Below, one piece after another: positions 57,666 to 64,000 of a DNA stretch of 64,000 nucleotides (its first letter is position 1; each line of letters opens with the position of its first letter). Under the pieces are notes generated by a model. That model was not told the DNA's origin. It searched no databases and saw nothing but the letters and a program-made list of their open reading frames with translations. Source of the stretch: Victivallales bacterium (GTDB lineage: Bacteria; Verrucomicrobiota; Lentisphaeria; Oligosphaerales; Oligosphaeraceae); contig JAFXUD010000003.1 in assembly GCA_017535315.1 (NCBI GenBank), positions 62,001-126,000 of the forward strand, read 5' to 3'. The translations under genes were made by a program, and so were the position numbers.

Positions 57666-57670
57666 CTAAC
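57636..57670. repeat. AATTAGC-type heptads at the nitrilase-GDPD stop
   Basis: On the minus strand GGTTAGCAATTAGTAATTAG with TAATAAGCAATTAAC. The TAG in the first heptad is the stop codon of the nitrilase-GDPD gene, as for the permease and epimerase. Confidence 0.8.
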
Positions 57671-59273
57671 CCCTCAGGACATTGGCGATGTTCCAGTAGT
57701 CGTTTGTAAGGATGCAGTCGATGCCCATTTTCAGGAACTTGCGTGCCTCTTCTGGATCGTCGCTCCAGAAGACGTTGCAGAGGATGCCATTCTGGTGGGC
57801 TTTGTCGATCATCTCCTGGTTGAAGTATGGCTTGAAGAGCTGGACTTTGGAGCATTTGCACTCGATGGCGCGTTCAACGATGGTCCAGCCGTCGGGTGCG
57901 GCGCCCATGCAGCGCGGAATGTCGGGGGCTTCCTGAAGGGCGACCTTCAGCACATCGGCACTGCTCATGAAATAGACATGCTGACGCATGTCGTACTTGT
58001 CGATGAGGGCGACAATCTTGCGGAACTTGTCCAGAGGGTAGAAGCTATTGGGATGCCCGTCCTCAATGTCCCCTTTGATATGCATGTTGATGATGACCTG
58101 GCGTGCAAATTTAGCCAGAACCTCCTCCAGCGGGAGGACTGGCAGCGGCGAAAGCCTTTCGGCAAACTTTCCGCTAAAGTTAAGCTGCAGCAGCTCTTCA
58201 AAGCTCTTTTGATCGACGAAGCCCGTCCCGTTGGAGATGCGTTCCAGCTTTCGGTCGTGGACGCTGACAGGAACGCCGTCTTTCGTGAAGCGTACATCCA
58301 GCTCGATTTCGGGTGCGCCCAGGGCGATGGCGGCACCGAAGGCGGGCATTGTGTTTTCAGGGGCGAGGGTGCTGAAGCCACGGTGTGCGCAGATGCGTGG
58401 GTAGGGGTAGTCGCGGTCGCCAGGGATGGTCATACTGCCGCTCGGACGGTAGCTCCACGGGGTACGTCCCTGCTCGATGAAGCGGTCGTTGGCGATAGGC
58501 GCACCGCCGAATGTATTGCTGCGCATGTATTTCCAGTGCGGGTCGTCGATTTCGCAGGTGAAGATGCCAGTACGACTGCCGAAATCGCGGAGGAGCTTGC
58601 CATCGGGCGAGACGGCCAGCGAAGTGCCACCGCACTCTGCGTCAGTTCCCATGGAGAGAGACGCGCGCAGGACGAAGCTGTTGCAGTTGAAGGCAATCAT
58701 CTGGCTTTGGAGGCGCAGAATGTCCTGCCGTTCGCCACGCTGGAAGGAGGAGATGAGCACAATATCGGGATGCAATGTGCCAAGATGGGCGATGTATTCC
58801 GTGAAATAGGTGTCATAGCAGATGAGGAAGCCCAGACGCAGACCATCGACCTCCACAATGGAAGGCTGCGCGAAGGCGCGTGTGTAGCCGTTGTCCATTT
58901 TGAGGTTGTTCACTTCACCAGCCGTCAGATGCTGCTTGCAGTAGTCACCGACAGGTTCGCCTTGCGTATTATAGACGCGCGTCAGATTTCGGAACACGCC
59001 TTCTGAAACTTCGCACGCATAGCTAAGCGCGACAATGGCTTTGCAGCGGCGCGCCGCCTGGCGGGCTGCGTCAACCAATTTCGCCGTGTTTTTGCGGACA
59101 AAGGGGTGAAACTCCTCTTCCGAAAAGCCAGAGGGCGCATTGCTGTACTCGGGCGTGAGTATCAAGTCACAGCTTTCGTCGCACTGCTCCAATGCGTTGA
59201 TGATGAAATCGACAGAAGTTCCTGCCTGCTCAGGCGTGTGGGCGTAGGGTGGTTGGATGGCACAAAGTTTCAT
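57666..59273 (-). CDS. Nitrilase-glycerophosphodiesterase fusion
   Basis: 535 residues. Residues 1-275: carbon-nitrogen hydrolase with the Glu-Lys-Cys triad in LILTPEYSN, GDYCKQHLTAG and LGFLICYDTYF. Residues 292-535: GDPD TIM barrel with ICAHRGFSTLAPENT, PEIELDVRFTKDGVPVSVHD (Glu, Asp, His ligands) and CILTNDYWN at the end. Both active sites look intact. It could release an amide- or N-acyl-linked group and hydrolyse a glycerophosphodiester of the same lipid headgroup. No signal peptide, so probably cytoplasmic. The stop codon is within an AATTAGC heptad. Confidence 0.88.
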   Translation of the reverse strand: MKLCAIQPPYAHTPEQAGTSVDFIINALEQCDESCDLILTPEYSNAPSGFSEEEFHPFVRKNTAKLVDAARQAARRCKAIVALSYACEVSEGVFRNLTRVYNTQGEPVGDYCKQHLTAGEVNNLKMDNGYTRAFAQPSIVEVDGLRLGFLICYDTYFTEYIAHLGTLHPDIVLISSFQRGERQDILRLQSQMIAFNCNSFVLRASLSMGTDAECGGTSLAVSPDGKLLRDFGSRTGIFTCEIDDPHWKYMRSNTFGGAPIANDRFIEQGRTPWSYRPSGSMTIPGDRDYPYPRICAHRGFSTLAPENTMPAFGAAIALGAPEIELDVRFTKDGVPVSVHDRKLERISNGTGFVDQKSFEELLQLNFSGKFAERLSPLPVLPLEEVLAKFARQVIINMHIKGDIEDGHPNSFYPLDKFRKIVALIDKYDMRQHVYFMSSADVLKVALQEAPDIPRCMGAAPDGWTIVERAIECKCSKVQLFKPYFNQEMIDKAHQNGILCNVFWSDDPEEARKFLKMGIDCILTNDYWNIANVLRG

Positions 59274-59293
59274 GACTGTTTTTCCTTTTTTTT

Positions 59294-59333
59294 CTGGGGA
59301 GGAGGAAGGGCCTCGGCCCTTCCTCCTCCCCAG
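59294..59333. repeat. Perfect 19-bp inverted repeat
   Basis: Arms CTGGGGAGGAGGAAGGGCC and its complement around TC, a polypurine-polypyrimidine stem upstream of the nitrilase-GDPD start. It could form a hairpin or cruciform and may affect expression in either direction. Confidence 0.8.
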
Positions 59334-59355
59334 GCCCCTTCCTCTATCCCATGTG

Positions 59356-59385
59356 CTTTTCCGCGCCGCCAGCGGCGCGGAAAAG
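59356..59385 (+). terminator. 14-bp stem followed by T-run
   Basis: CTTTTCCGCGCCGC and GCGGCGCGGAAAAG close a CA loop; GGGC then TTTTTTCTTTCTTTTT follows on the plus strand. A terminator for anything read rightward from the nitrilase-GDPD region, although no plus gene precedes it closely. Confidence 0.6.
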
Positions 59386-59615
59386 GGGCTTTTTTCTTTC
59401 TTTTTGTGGGGAGGGGGCTCATGCTTATTGCTTAAGATAATGGCGCAATAAGGTTTTGCCAGTCACTGTTGGCTAAAATAGTTGCGGAGCATTACTGCAG
59501 GACGATTACGCCGTATCCTCAGGCGTTCCACCCATCTCTTGATTAAATTGAGTGCACAGTTTTTCAAAGAGTTCATCAGTCATTGGGCTACAAAACGCCG
59601 AATGAGGTGTATATT

Positions 59616-61094
59616 ATGGCTGTAACACCCCCTAAAGCAAGTTATTTAGAACTTGATAACCTGTCCCAAAAGACCGCTTCAATCACAAAACAGATGACAA
59701 CACTATTGCATACTACTCCTGAATCCGTCGGCATAAGCTCCAAAGTCTTGCTGGAGGTAATGAAAGAGCTTTGCAAATTACAATATCTTAACAGCATAAG
59801 CATTTTGCGTCATGGACGCTGTTGCCTTGAGGGGTGGGTTGCACCTTATTGCAGGGAAACTCCCCACCAGCTTTTTTCCCTGAGCAAGAGCTTTACCTCC
59901 TGCGGTATAGGACTGGCGCAGGCAGAAGGCAGGCTATGCATTCAGGACAAGCTGGTCTCTTTTTTCCCTGAATACCTCGACTGCATTGTCGATTCCCGCA
60001 TGAACAAGGTAACGCTTGCCGATCTCTTGACCATGCGTTCAGGGCACTTGGCCTGTACGACACGATTCATGTTCGGCACAGATGATTATGTCAAGGCTTT
60101 TCTTTCTTCGCGGCTTGATACGGAACCAGGTACCCGTTTTACCTACAATTCAGGAGCCAGCTATATGCTGGCGGCAGTCATTAAGAAGGTGACGGGAGAG
60201 AATCTCCGTGAATATCTTGGCCCCCGCCTGTTTGAACCGCTGCAGATGACGCCTGGCATTTGGGAATGCTGCCCCAAGGGAATCAATCTAGGTGGCTGGG
60301 GGCTTTACCTGACCACCGATGACATCGCCAAGTTTGCGCAGCTTTTGCTTCAGCATGGCAAATGGGAGAGACGACAAATCCTGCCAGAGGATTATTTGGC
60401 TGAGGCAACCCAAAAGCATGCCGACAACTCCATGAACGAAGCCCCTGACTGGAAACAGGGCTATGGCTACCACTTCTGGCGCTCCAGGCATGGCTACCGT
60501 GGCGATGGCGCTTCAGGACAGTATGCCATTGTCTTGGAAGAGCAGGATATCGCCATCGCCGTGACCTCTTGCGTGAACAATATGCAGGCGGAACTGGAGG
60601 TTCTTTGGGAGAAGTTGCTGCCGTATGTCCACGATGCTCCGTTGCCAGAAGCTCCCGAGGAGCATAGGGAAATGCTGGAATATCTTCAGAAGATGGCTAT
60701 TCCCACGCCAGCCCCCTCTGCACCGACTTGGCATGCTCCCGCAACCTTCTGCTTTCAGGACAATCCTGCGGGCATCAGGCAATGCGACATCTTCTTCAGC
60801 GAAAAGGATTGTGCGTTGACTTTCCAGACAAATCGCGGCTCTGAACAACTACGTGCGGGATTCGGACACTTTGATTATTCTACTTTTCAACTCACCGATG
60901 CAATGCCACACCCCGTTGCCGCGTATGCAATCTGGAAGAATCCACACATACTTGAAATCCATAGCTTCATCTGCGATGGAACCTTCCGTGATATTTGGAC
61001 CGTTGATTTCGAGGATTCAAAGGCTCCCTTGAAAAATCAAATGTTTTGCAGTTGTTTCCGTCCAGGTAAACCTCAATTCATCGTGACTACCTAG
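59616..61094 (+). CDS. Serine hydrolase (beta-lactamase/D-aminopeptidase fold)
   Basis: 492 residues from ATG 59616, where GAGG in GAGGTGTATATT gives the ribosome site; an internal ATG at 59694 is the alternative. Class C fold motifs: LFSLSKSFTSCGIG (S-x-x-K nucleophile), FTYNSGASYML (Y-x-N/S) and the C-terminal HGYRGDGASGQYAI (HxG-like). KVTLADLLTMRSGH is the usual 'TLEDLLTMRSGL' segment. No signal peptide, so not a periplasmic penicillin-binding protein. The C-terminal 130 residues are beta-rich and unlike typical members. Probably an esterase or amidase. Confidence 0.82.
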   Translation: MAVTPPKASYLELDNLSQKTASITKQMTTLLHTTPESVGISSKVLLEVMKELCKLQYLNSISILRHGRCCLEGWVAPYCRETPHQLFSLSKSFTSCGIGLAQAEGRLCIQDKLVSFFPEYLDCIVDSRMNKVTLADLLTMRSGHLACTTRFMFGTDDYVKAFLSSRLDTEPGTRFTYNSGASYMLAAVIKKVTGENLREYLGPRLFEPLQMTPGIWECCPKGINLGGWGLYLTTDDIAKFAQLLLQHGKWERRQILPEDYLAEATQKHADNSMNEAPDWKQGYGYHFWRSRHGYRGDGASGQYAIVLEEQDIAIAVTSCVNNMQAELEVLWEKLLPYVHDAPLPEAPEEHREMLEYLQKMAIPTPAPSAPTWHAPATFCFQDNPAGIRQCDIFFSEKDCALTFQTNRGSEQLRAGFGHFDYSTFQLTDAMPHPVAAYAIWKNPHILEIHSFICDGTFRDIWTVDFEDSKAPLKNQMFCSCFRPGKPQFIVTT

Positions 61095-61129
61095 TGCTGA
61101 AATTACGAGGGGAGCAAATCGACACAGTT

Positions 61130-61350
61130 AGCCAGACATTCTGCGCCTTGCCGCTCCACTACGCTACGCGGCACGTCGCAAAGGACCTGGGGGGATCGTC
61201 TGCCCGTGGGTTTTGCTTCGCCGCTTTCGCGGCTTCGTTCCACCCATGGCTATGTTCTTGTCGCCGCTTCGCTGCTTACCTGGTTTTCGCTCGCGCCAGA
61301 GGCGCTCGCTTAACCCACGTCTAGATTTTTGTCGCCGCTCTGCGGCTTAT
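61130..61350. mobile_element. MITE-like repeat, copy E (reverse orientation)
   Basis: Core is inverted relative to copies A-D: CTGCGCCTTGCCGCTCCACT, GCCCGTGGGTTTTGC, CCACCCATGGCTATGTTCTT and GTCGCCGCTCTGCGGCTTAT. An inner GCGCCAGAGGCGCTCGC-AACCCACG block repeats. Its ends and target site could not be fixed. It abuts the C-terminus of pgm. Confidence 0.7.
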
Positions 61351-61355
61351 CCATT

Positions 61356-62975
61356 CTACGATAGCAGTTGTGCGGCGTCGTCGAGGACTTGGGTGAGATG
61401 GTCTTGGGAGATGAAGGATTCTGCATAGACCTTGCAAATGTCCTCTGTGCCCGAGGGGCGGACGGCGGCCCAGCTGTCCTTGCAGGCGAGCTTCACACCG
61501 CCGATGGGAGCGTTGTTGCCAGGGGCGCGCGTGGCGATGGAGGTGATGGTGTCGCCGCCAAGGGCGGTGAGCGTCACGTTGTCGGGTGTCAGGGCGGCGA
61601 CGGCGGTCTTTTGTGCGGCGGTGGCCTTGGTGTCGCGTCGCGAGTAGAAGGAGCGTCCGAACTTTGCCTCCAGTTCGGCGTAGTGCTGTGCGGGTGTCTT
61701 GCCTGTCGTAGCCGTGATTTCAGCGGCAAGCAAGGCGAGGATAATGCCGTCTTTGTCGGTGGTCCAGACCTTGCCGTCAAACTTGAGGAAGCTGGCTCCC
61801 GCGCTCTCTTCGCCGCCGAAGCCGATGGAGCCGTCAGTGAGGCCAGGGACGAACCACTTGAAGCCGACGGGGACCTCGACGAGCTTGCGTCCAAGGTCAG
61901 CGGCGACTCGGTCGATCATCATGCTGCTGACGAGGGTCTTGCCAATGCCTGTGGCGGCTGGCCACTGCTTCCTTGTTTGGAAGAGGTAGTTGATGGCGAC
62001 GGCGAGATAGTGATTGGGGTTCATCAAGCCGTATTTGGGGCAGACAATACCGTGGCGGTCGAAGTCGGGGTCGTTGGCGAAGCCCAGGTCGAAGCTGTCC
62101 TTCAAGGCAACGAGGCCCGCCATGGCGTATGGCGACGAGCAGTCCATGCGGATCTTGCCGTCATGGTCGATGCACATAAAGCCGAAGGTTGGGTCGTGAT
62201 AGCCGTGCATCACAGTGATGTCGAGTCCGTAGGTGTCGGCAATCTGCTTCCAGTATGCGAAGCCCGCGCCGCCGAGGGCGTCGGCTCCGAGCTTGAGGTT
62301 TGCCTTGCGAATGGCGTTGAAGTCGATGATGTCGGCGAGTTCTTTGATGTATGCTGTGGCGTAGTCGTACTCCTGGATGCAGGAGCTTTTGCGTGCCTCT
62401 TGAAGAGGGATGCACTTGACGCCCTGGCAGCCATCCTTCAAATAGGCATTTGCGAGGGCGGCGATACGCTTGGTCATATCTTCGCCAGAGGGACCGCCGT
62501 GGGTGGCGTTGTATTTGATGCCGCCGTCCTCGGGGGGATTATGGGAGGGGGTGATGACGATGCCGTCTGCCAGCTCTACAGGAGCTGCTTCATTGTAGCG
62601 TATGATGGTGCGCGAGATGACAGGAGTCGGTGTGAAACCTGGGGCCTTTGCGATGAAGGTCTGCACGCCGTTGGCGGCAAGAACGCTGATGGCTGTCTCA
62701 TGGGCTGGTGTGGAGAGGGCATGGGTGTCCATGCCAAGGAAGAGGGGACCAGATGCCCCGAACTCTTTGCGCAAGTCGCAGATGGCCTGCACGATGGCCT
62801 TGATATGACTTTCCGTGAAACTGCCCTTCAGGGAGCTGCCGCGGTGGCCTGAGGTACCGAAGACGACGGGTGCGGCTTCGGCGTCGGGGATGGTCGTGTA
62901 GTAGCGGCTGATGATGAGCGGGATGTCCGCAAGGTTTTCCTTGAGGGCGGGGGTGCCTGCATTGGGAACTGGCAT
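61356..62975 (-). CDS. pgm: Phosphoglucomutase
   Basis: 539 residues. Phosphoserine loop VITPSHNPPEDGGIKYN, Mg loop NDPDFDRHGIV, sugar loop VPVGFKWFVPG, GFGGEESAGASFL and the phosphate-binding C-terminal RPSGTEDICK. The N-terminal VVFGTSGHRGSSLK identifies the alpha-D-phosphohexomutase family, bacterial Pgm branch. It interconverts Glc-1-P and Glc-6-P. AAGGAG lies six bases before ATG 62975; the longer frame reads into a heptad repeat. Confidence 0.95.
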   Translation of the reverse strand: MPVPNAGTPALKENLADIPLIISRYYTTIPDAEAAPVVFGTSGHRGSSLKGSFTESHIKAIVQAICDLRKEFGASGPLFLGMDTHALSTPAHETAISVLAANGVQTFIAKAPGFTPTPVISRTIIRYNEAAPVELADGIVITPSHNPPEDGGIKYNATHGGPSGEDMTKRIAALANAYLKDGCQGVKCIPLQEARKSSCIQEYDYATAYIKELADIIDFNAIRKANLKLGADALGGAGFAYWKQIADTYGLDITVMHGYHDPTFGFMCIDHDGKIRMDCSSPYAMAGLVALKDSFDLGFANDPDFDRHGIVCPKYGLMNPNHYLAVAINYLFQTRKQWPAATGIGKTLVSSMMIDRVAADLGRKLVEVPVGFKWFVPGLTDGSIGFGGEESAGASFLKFDGKVWTTDKDGIILALLAAEITATTGKTPAQHYAELEAKFGRSFYSRRDTKATAAQKTAVAALTPDNVTLTALGGDTITSIATRAPGNNAPIGGVKLACKDSWAAVRPSGTEDICKVYAESFISQDHLTQVLDDAAQLLS

Positions 62976-62990
62976 GATGACTCCTTGATT

Positions 62991-63083
62991 GTAATTAGCA
63001 ATTAGCAATTAACAATTAGAAATTGGAAATTGGAAATTGGAAATTAGAAAAATGCTAATTGCTAATTGCTAATTGCTAATTTC
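62991..63083. repeat. Inverted AATTAGC/TAATTGC heptads with AATTGGA units
   Basis: GTAATTAGCAATTAGCAATT (62991-63010) and TGCTAATTGCTAATTGCTAA (63053-63072) with TTGCTAATTTC to 63083 are inverted, separated by AATTGGA heptads (AATTGGAAATTGGAAATTGG). On the minus strand it starts five bases after the MacB-like stop. It also lies in the pgm leader. Confidence 0.85.
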
Positions 63084-63088
63084 AAAAA

Positions 63089-64000
63089 TTATTCTTTGTT
63101 TTGAAGTAATTTGGCGGTTTCAGTGAGGCCAGCGGCGAGGGCGGGCCAGATGCCTGCCAGGGCGCAGACGCCGATGGCAAGCGCAAAGCCATGCGCAAGG
63201 GGACCCCACGGGATTGTGAGCGGCGGGGCGATGACGCCGAACATCGGCGCCAGGGTGACCATGGAGGTGGCAACCCAGGCGTAGAAGAGGCCGAAGCAGA
63301 AGCTGAGCACGCAGGCACAAAGGCCGATGAGCAGCGCTTCCGCAAGTATCATCCGCACGAGTCCCCAGCGGGTGACGCCGCACGCACGGAGAATGCCCAT
63401 CTCCCAGCGGCGTGACCGCACGGAGACAACCATCGTGTTGATGACGGCGATGGTGGAGAGCAGCAGGATGATGAGCGGCATCTGCGTCATGGTTTTGATG
63501 ACGCCTGTCGCGCGGAACATAAGGGAGTTGTTCAGGCTCTCGTTGGAGCTTACTATTACGAAGTTGCGGTTGATGCCGCTGTCCCAGCGGGTGCCTCCCG
63601 CAAAGCTGTTGGCGCGTCTGGCATCGGGATTCGCCTGCGCAGCATCCAGGGCCACGACACGCATATAATCGACGATGTCGGTATAGCGCGTGCCTTTGAC
63701 GGTGTCGAACCAAAAGAACTCCTGGTCGAGGGCACCGAAGTCCTCTATCAACGGCTGATAGGGGGTGAAGACGAGGCCCGCTGTGCGGCCAGAACTGACG
63801 CGCACGCCCGCGCATTTGGACATCCACACCCACGCGAAATCGACCACGCCGACAACGGTGTACTCTGCGTAGTCGATTGTGGATTCATCCTGCTGTGGTT
63901 GCGGTACCATAGGACCACGCATGTCCCGTGGGCGAGTGGCGGATTTGGCTAGGCGGATTGTGTCGCCAATATGGAGCTTGCCGTGGACGGAGAGCGTCTC
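63089..64000 (-). CDS. MacB-like ABC transporter permease, C-terminal part (partial)
   Basis: Open to the right edge; 303 residues seen. The start of the visible part is a periplasmic MacB_PCD-type region (ETLSVHGKLHIGDTIRLAKS, YTVVGVVDFAWVW), then the FtsX-like core: MPLIILLLSTIAVINTMVVS, SVRSRRWEMGILRACGVTRW, and LAEALLIGLCACVLSFCFGL and LAHGFALAIGVCALAGIWPA as the membrane spans. FtsX permeases in MacB or LolCE systems export lipids, toxins or lipoproteins and use mechanotransmission. The ATPase gene would lie to the right. It ends before a heptad repeat. Confidence 0.85.
   Translation of the reverse strand, partial: ETLSVHGKLHIGDTIRLAKSATRPRDMRGPMVPQPQQDESTIDYAEYTVVGVVDFAWVWMSKCAGVRVSSGRTAGLVFTPYQPLIEDFGALDQEFFWFDTVKGTRYTDIVDYMRVVALDAAQANPDARRANSFAGGTRWDSGINRNFVIVSSNESLNNSLMFRATGVIKTMTQMPLIILLLSTIAVINTMVVSVRSRRWEMGILRACGVTRWGLVRMILAEALLIGLCACVLSFCFGLFYAWVATSMVTLAPMFGVIAPPLTIPWGPLAHGFALAIGVCALAGIWPALAAGLTETAKLLQNKE

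Larger units (their letters stand above)
59274..59615. other. 342-bp gene-free region with two long hairpins
   Basis: Between the divergent nitrilase-GDPD and serine-hydrolase genes. It holds a 19-bp stem (59294-59333), a 14-bp stem (59356-59385) followed by TTTTTTC, and otherwise unremarkable sequence (59430-59600). Small open frames at 59106-59451 are shadows of the hairpins. Confidence 0.7.

Noticed and set aside
59616-61094. Beta-lactamase giving drug resistance
   Set aside because: The fold is shared by esterases and peptidases; there is no signal peptide and no omega-loop evidence for a resistance enzyme.
61141-61324. Small protein frames across MITE copy E (for example the RGFCFAAFAASFHPWLCS frame)
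   Set aside because: The same low-complexity peptide appears in several copies and frames of the MITE family; these are repeat translations with no ribosome sites.

Overview
The window looks like a chromosomal piece of a Lentisphaerota (PVC group) bacterium, probably a gut or rumen Victivallales-type organism. This is inferred from four tandem H-X9-DG pseudopilins with near-identical N-termini, many Gfo/Idh/MocA oxidoreductases and glycoside hydrolases, an SSS symporter, a Pro/Ala-rich protein with 'KLRL'-like motifs, and dense families of intergenic hairpin repeats. Coding regions are moderately GC-rich by eye and intergenic regions hold AT-rich repeats. I saw no rRNA, tRNA, CRISPR array, prophage or complete transposase.

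Layout. 0-8 kb: tail of a solute-binding protein, a GATase1-like/PHP protein, then on the minus strand a 1439-residue secreted lectin-like protein followed 5 bp later by an MFS transporter. 8-15 kb: a MITE, a YifB/ComM-type AAA ATPase, a toxin-antitoxin pair (small antitoxin plus PIN toxin), a short GH32 enzyme and a GH9 glucanase. 15-22 kb: hisI-hisG, a complete ribose-type ABC importer (ATPase, permease, lipoprotein), mazG and queG. 22-31.4 kb: the Pro/Ala-rich tail-anchored protein, then a catabolic-looking cluster: Gfo/Idh oxidoreductase, enolase-superfamily epimerase, DUF1611 protein (together a DgcA/DgcN-like pair), a second oxidoreductase, a long sodium:solute symporter and a metallo-beta-lactamase-fold hydrolase. 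31.5-34 kb (minus): nth, ECF sigma factor, zinc-finger anti-sigma, small lipoprotein. 34-45 kb: a PilU/PilT-like ATPase with a duplicated N-domain, a 56-residue membrane protein, an AsmA-like protein, alr, a sugar isomerase/epimerase, an orphan adenine methyltransferase, a beta-propeller protein, a large von Willebrand A membrane protein and a class II glutamine-amidotransferase-like protein. 45-46 kb: a decayed DUF4143 gene with a MITE inserted. 46-53 kb: a metal-binding-tailed small protein, hisD, argS, a GH89-like enzyme and an AAC(3)-family acetyltransferase. 53-64 kb (mostly minus): four pseudopilins, an oxidoreductase, a nitrilase-GDPD fusion, a serine hydrolase (plus), phosphoglucomutase and the C-terminus of a MacB-type permease.

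The most unusual content is intergenic. Five repeat families recur within 64 kb: (1) a MITE-like element of about 200-240 bp, with 8-9 bp target duplications at three copies, one splitting a DUF4143 gene; (2) AATTAGC heptad repeats lying directly 3' of five genes, supplying the stop codon of three and forming a terminator after the ABC operon; (3) GGGACGGGAGCGAC-type repeats folding into perfect inverted repeats of up to 35 bp; (4) a short CCGCGCTAAAGCGCGG hairpin followed by a GCACAGAACAGG-like tail; (5) a 40-41 bp GC-rich tandem array. The main protein-level novelties are the nitrilase-GDPD fusion, the PilU-like ATPase with two N-domains, the symporter with a loop of about 155 residues, the oxidoreductase lacking the EKP lysine, and the Pro/Ala-rich repeat protein.
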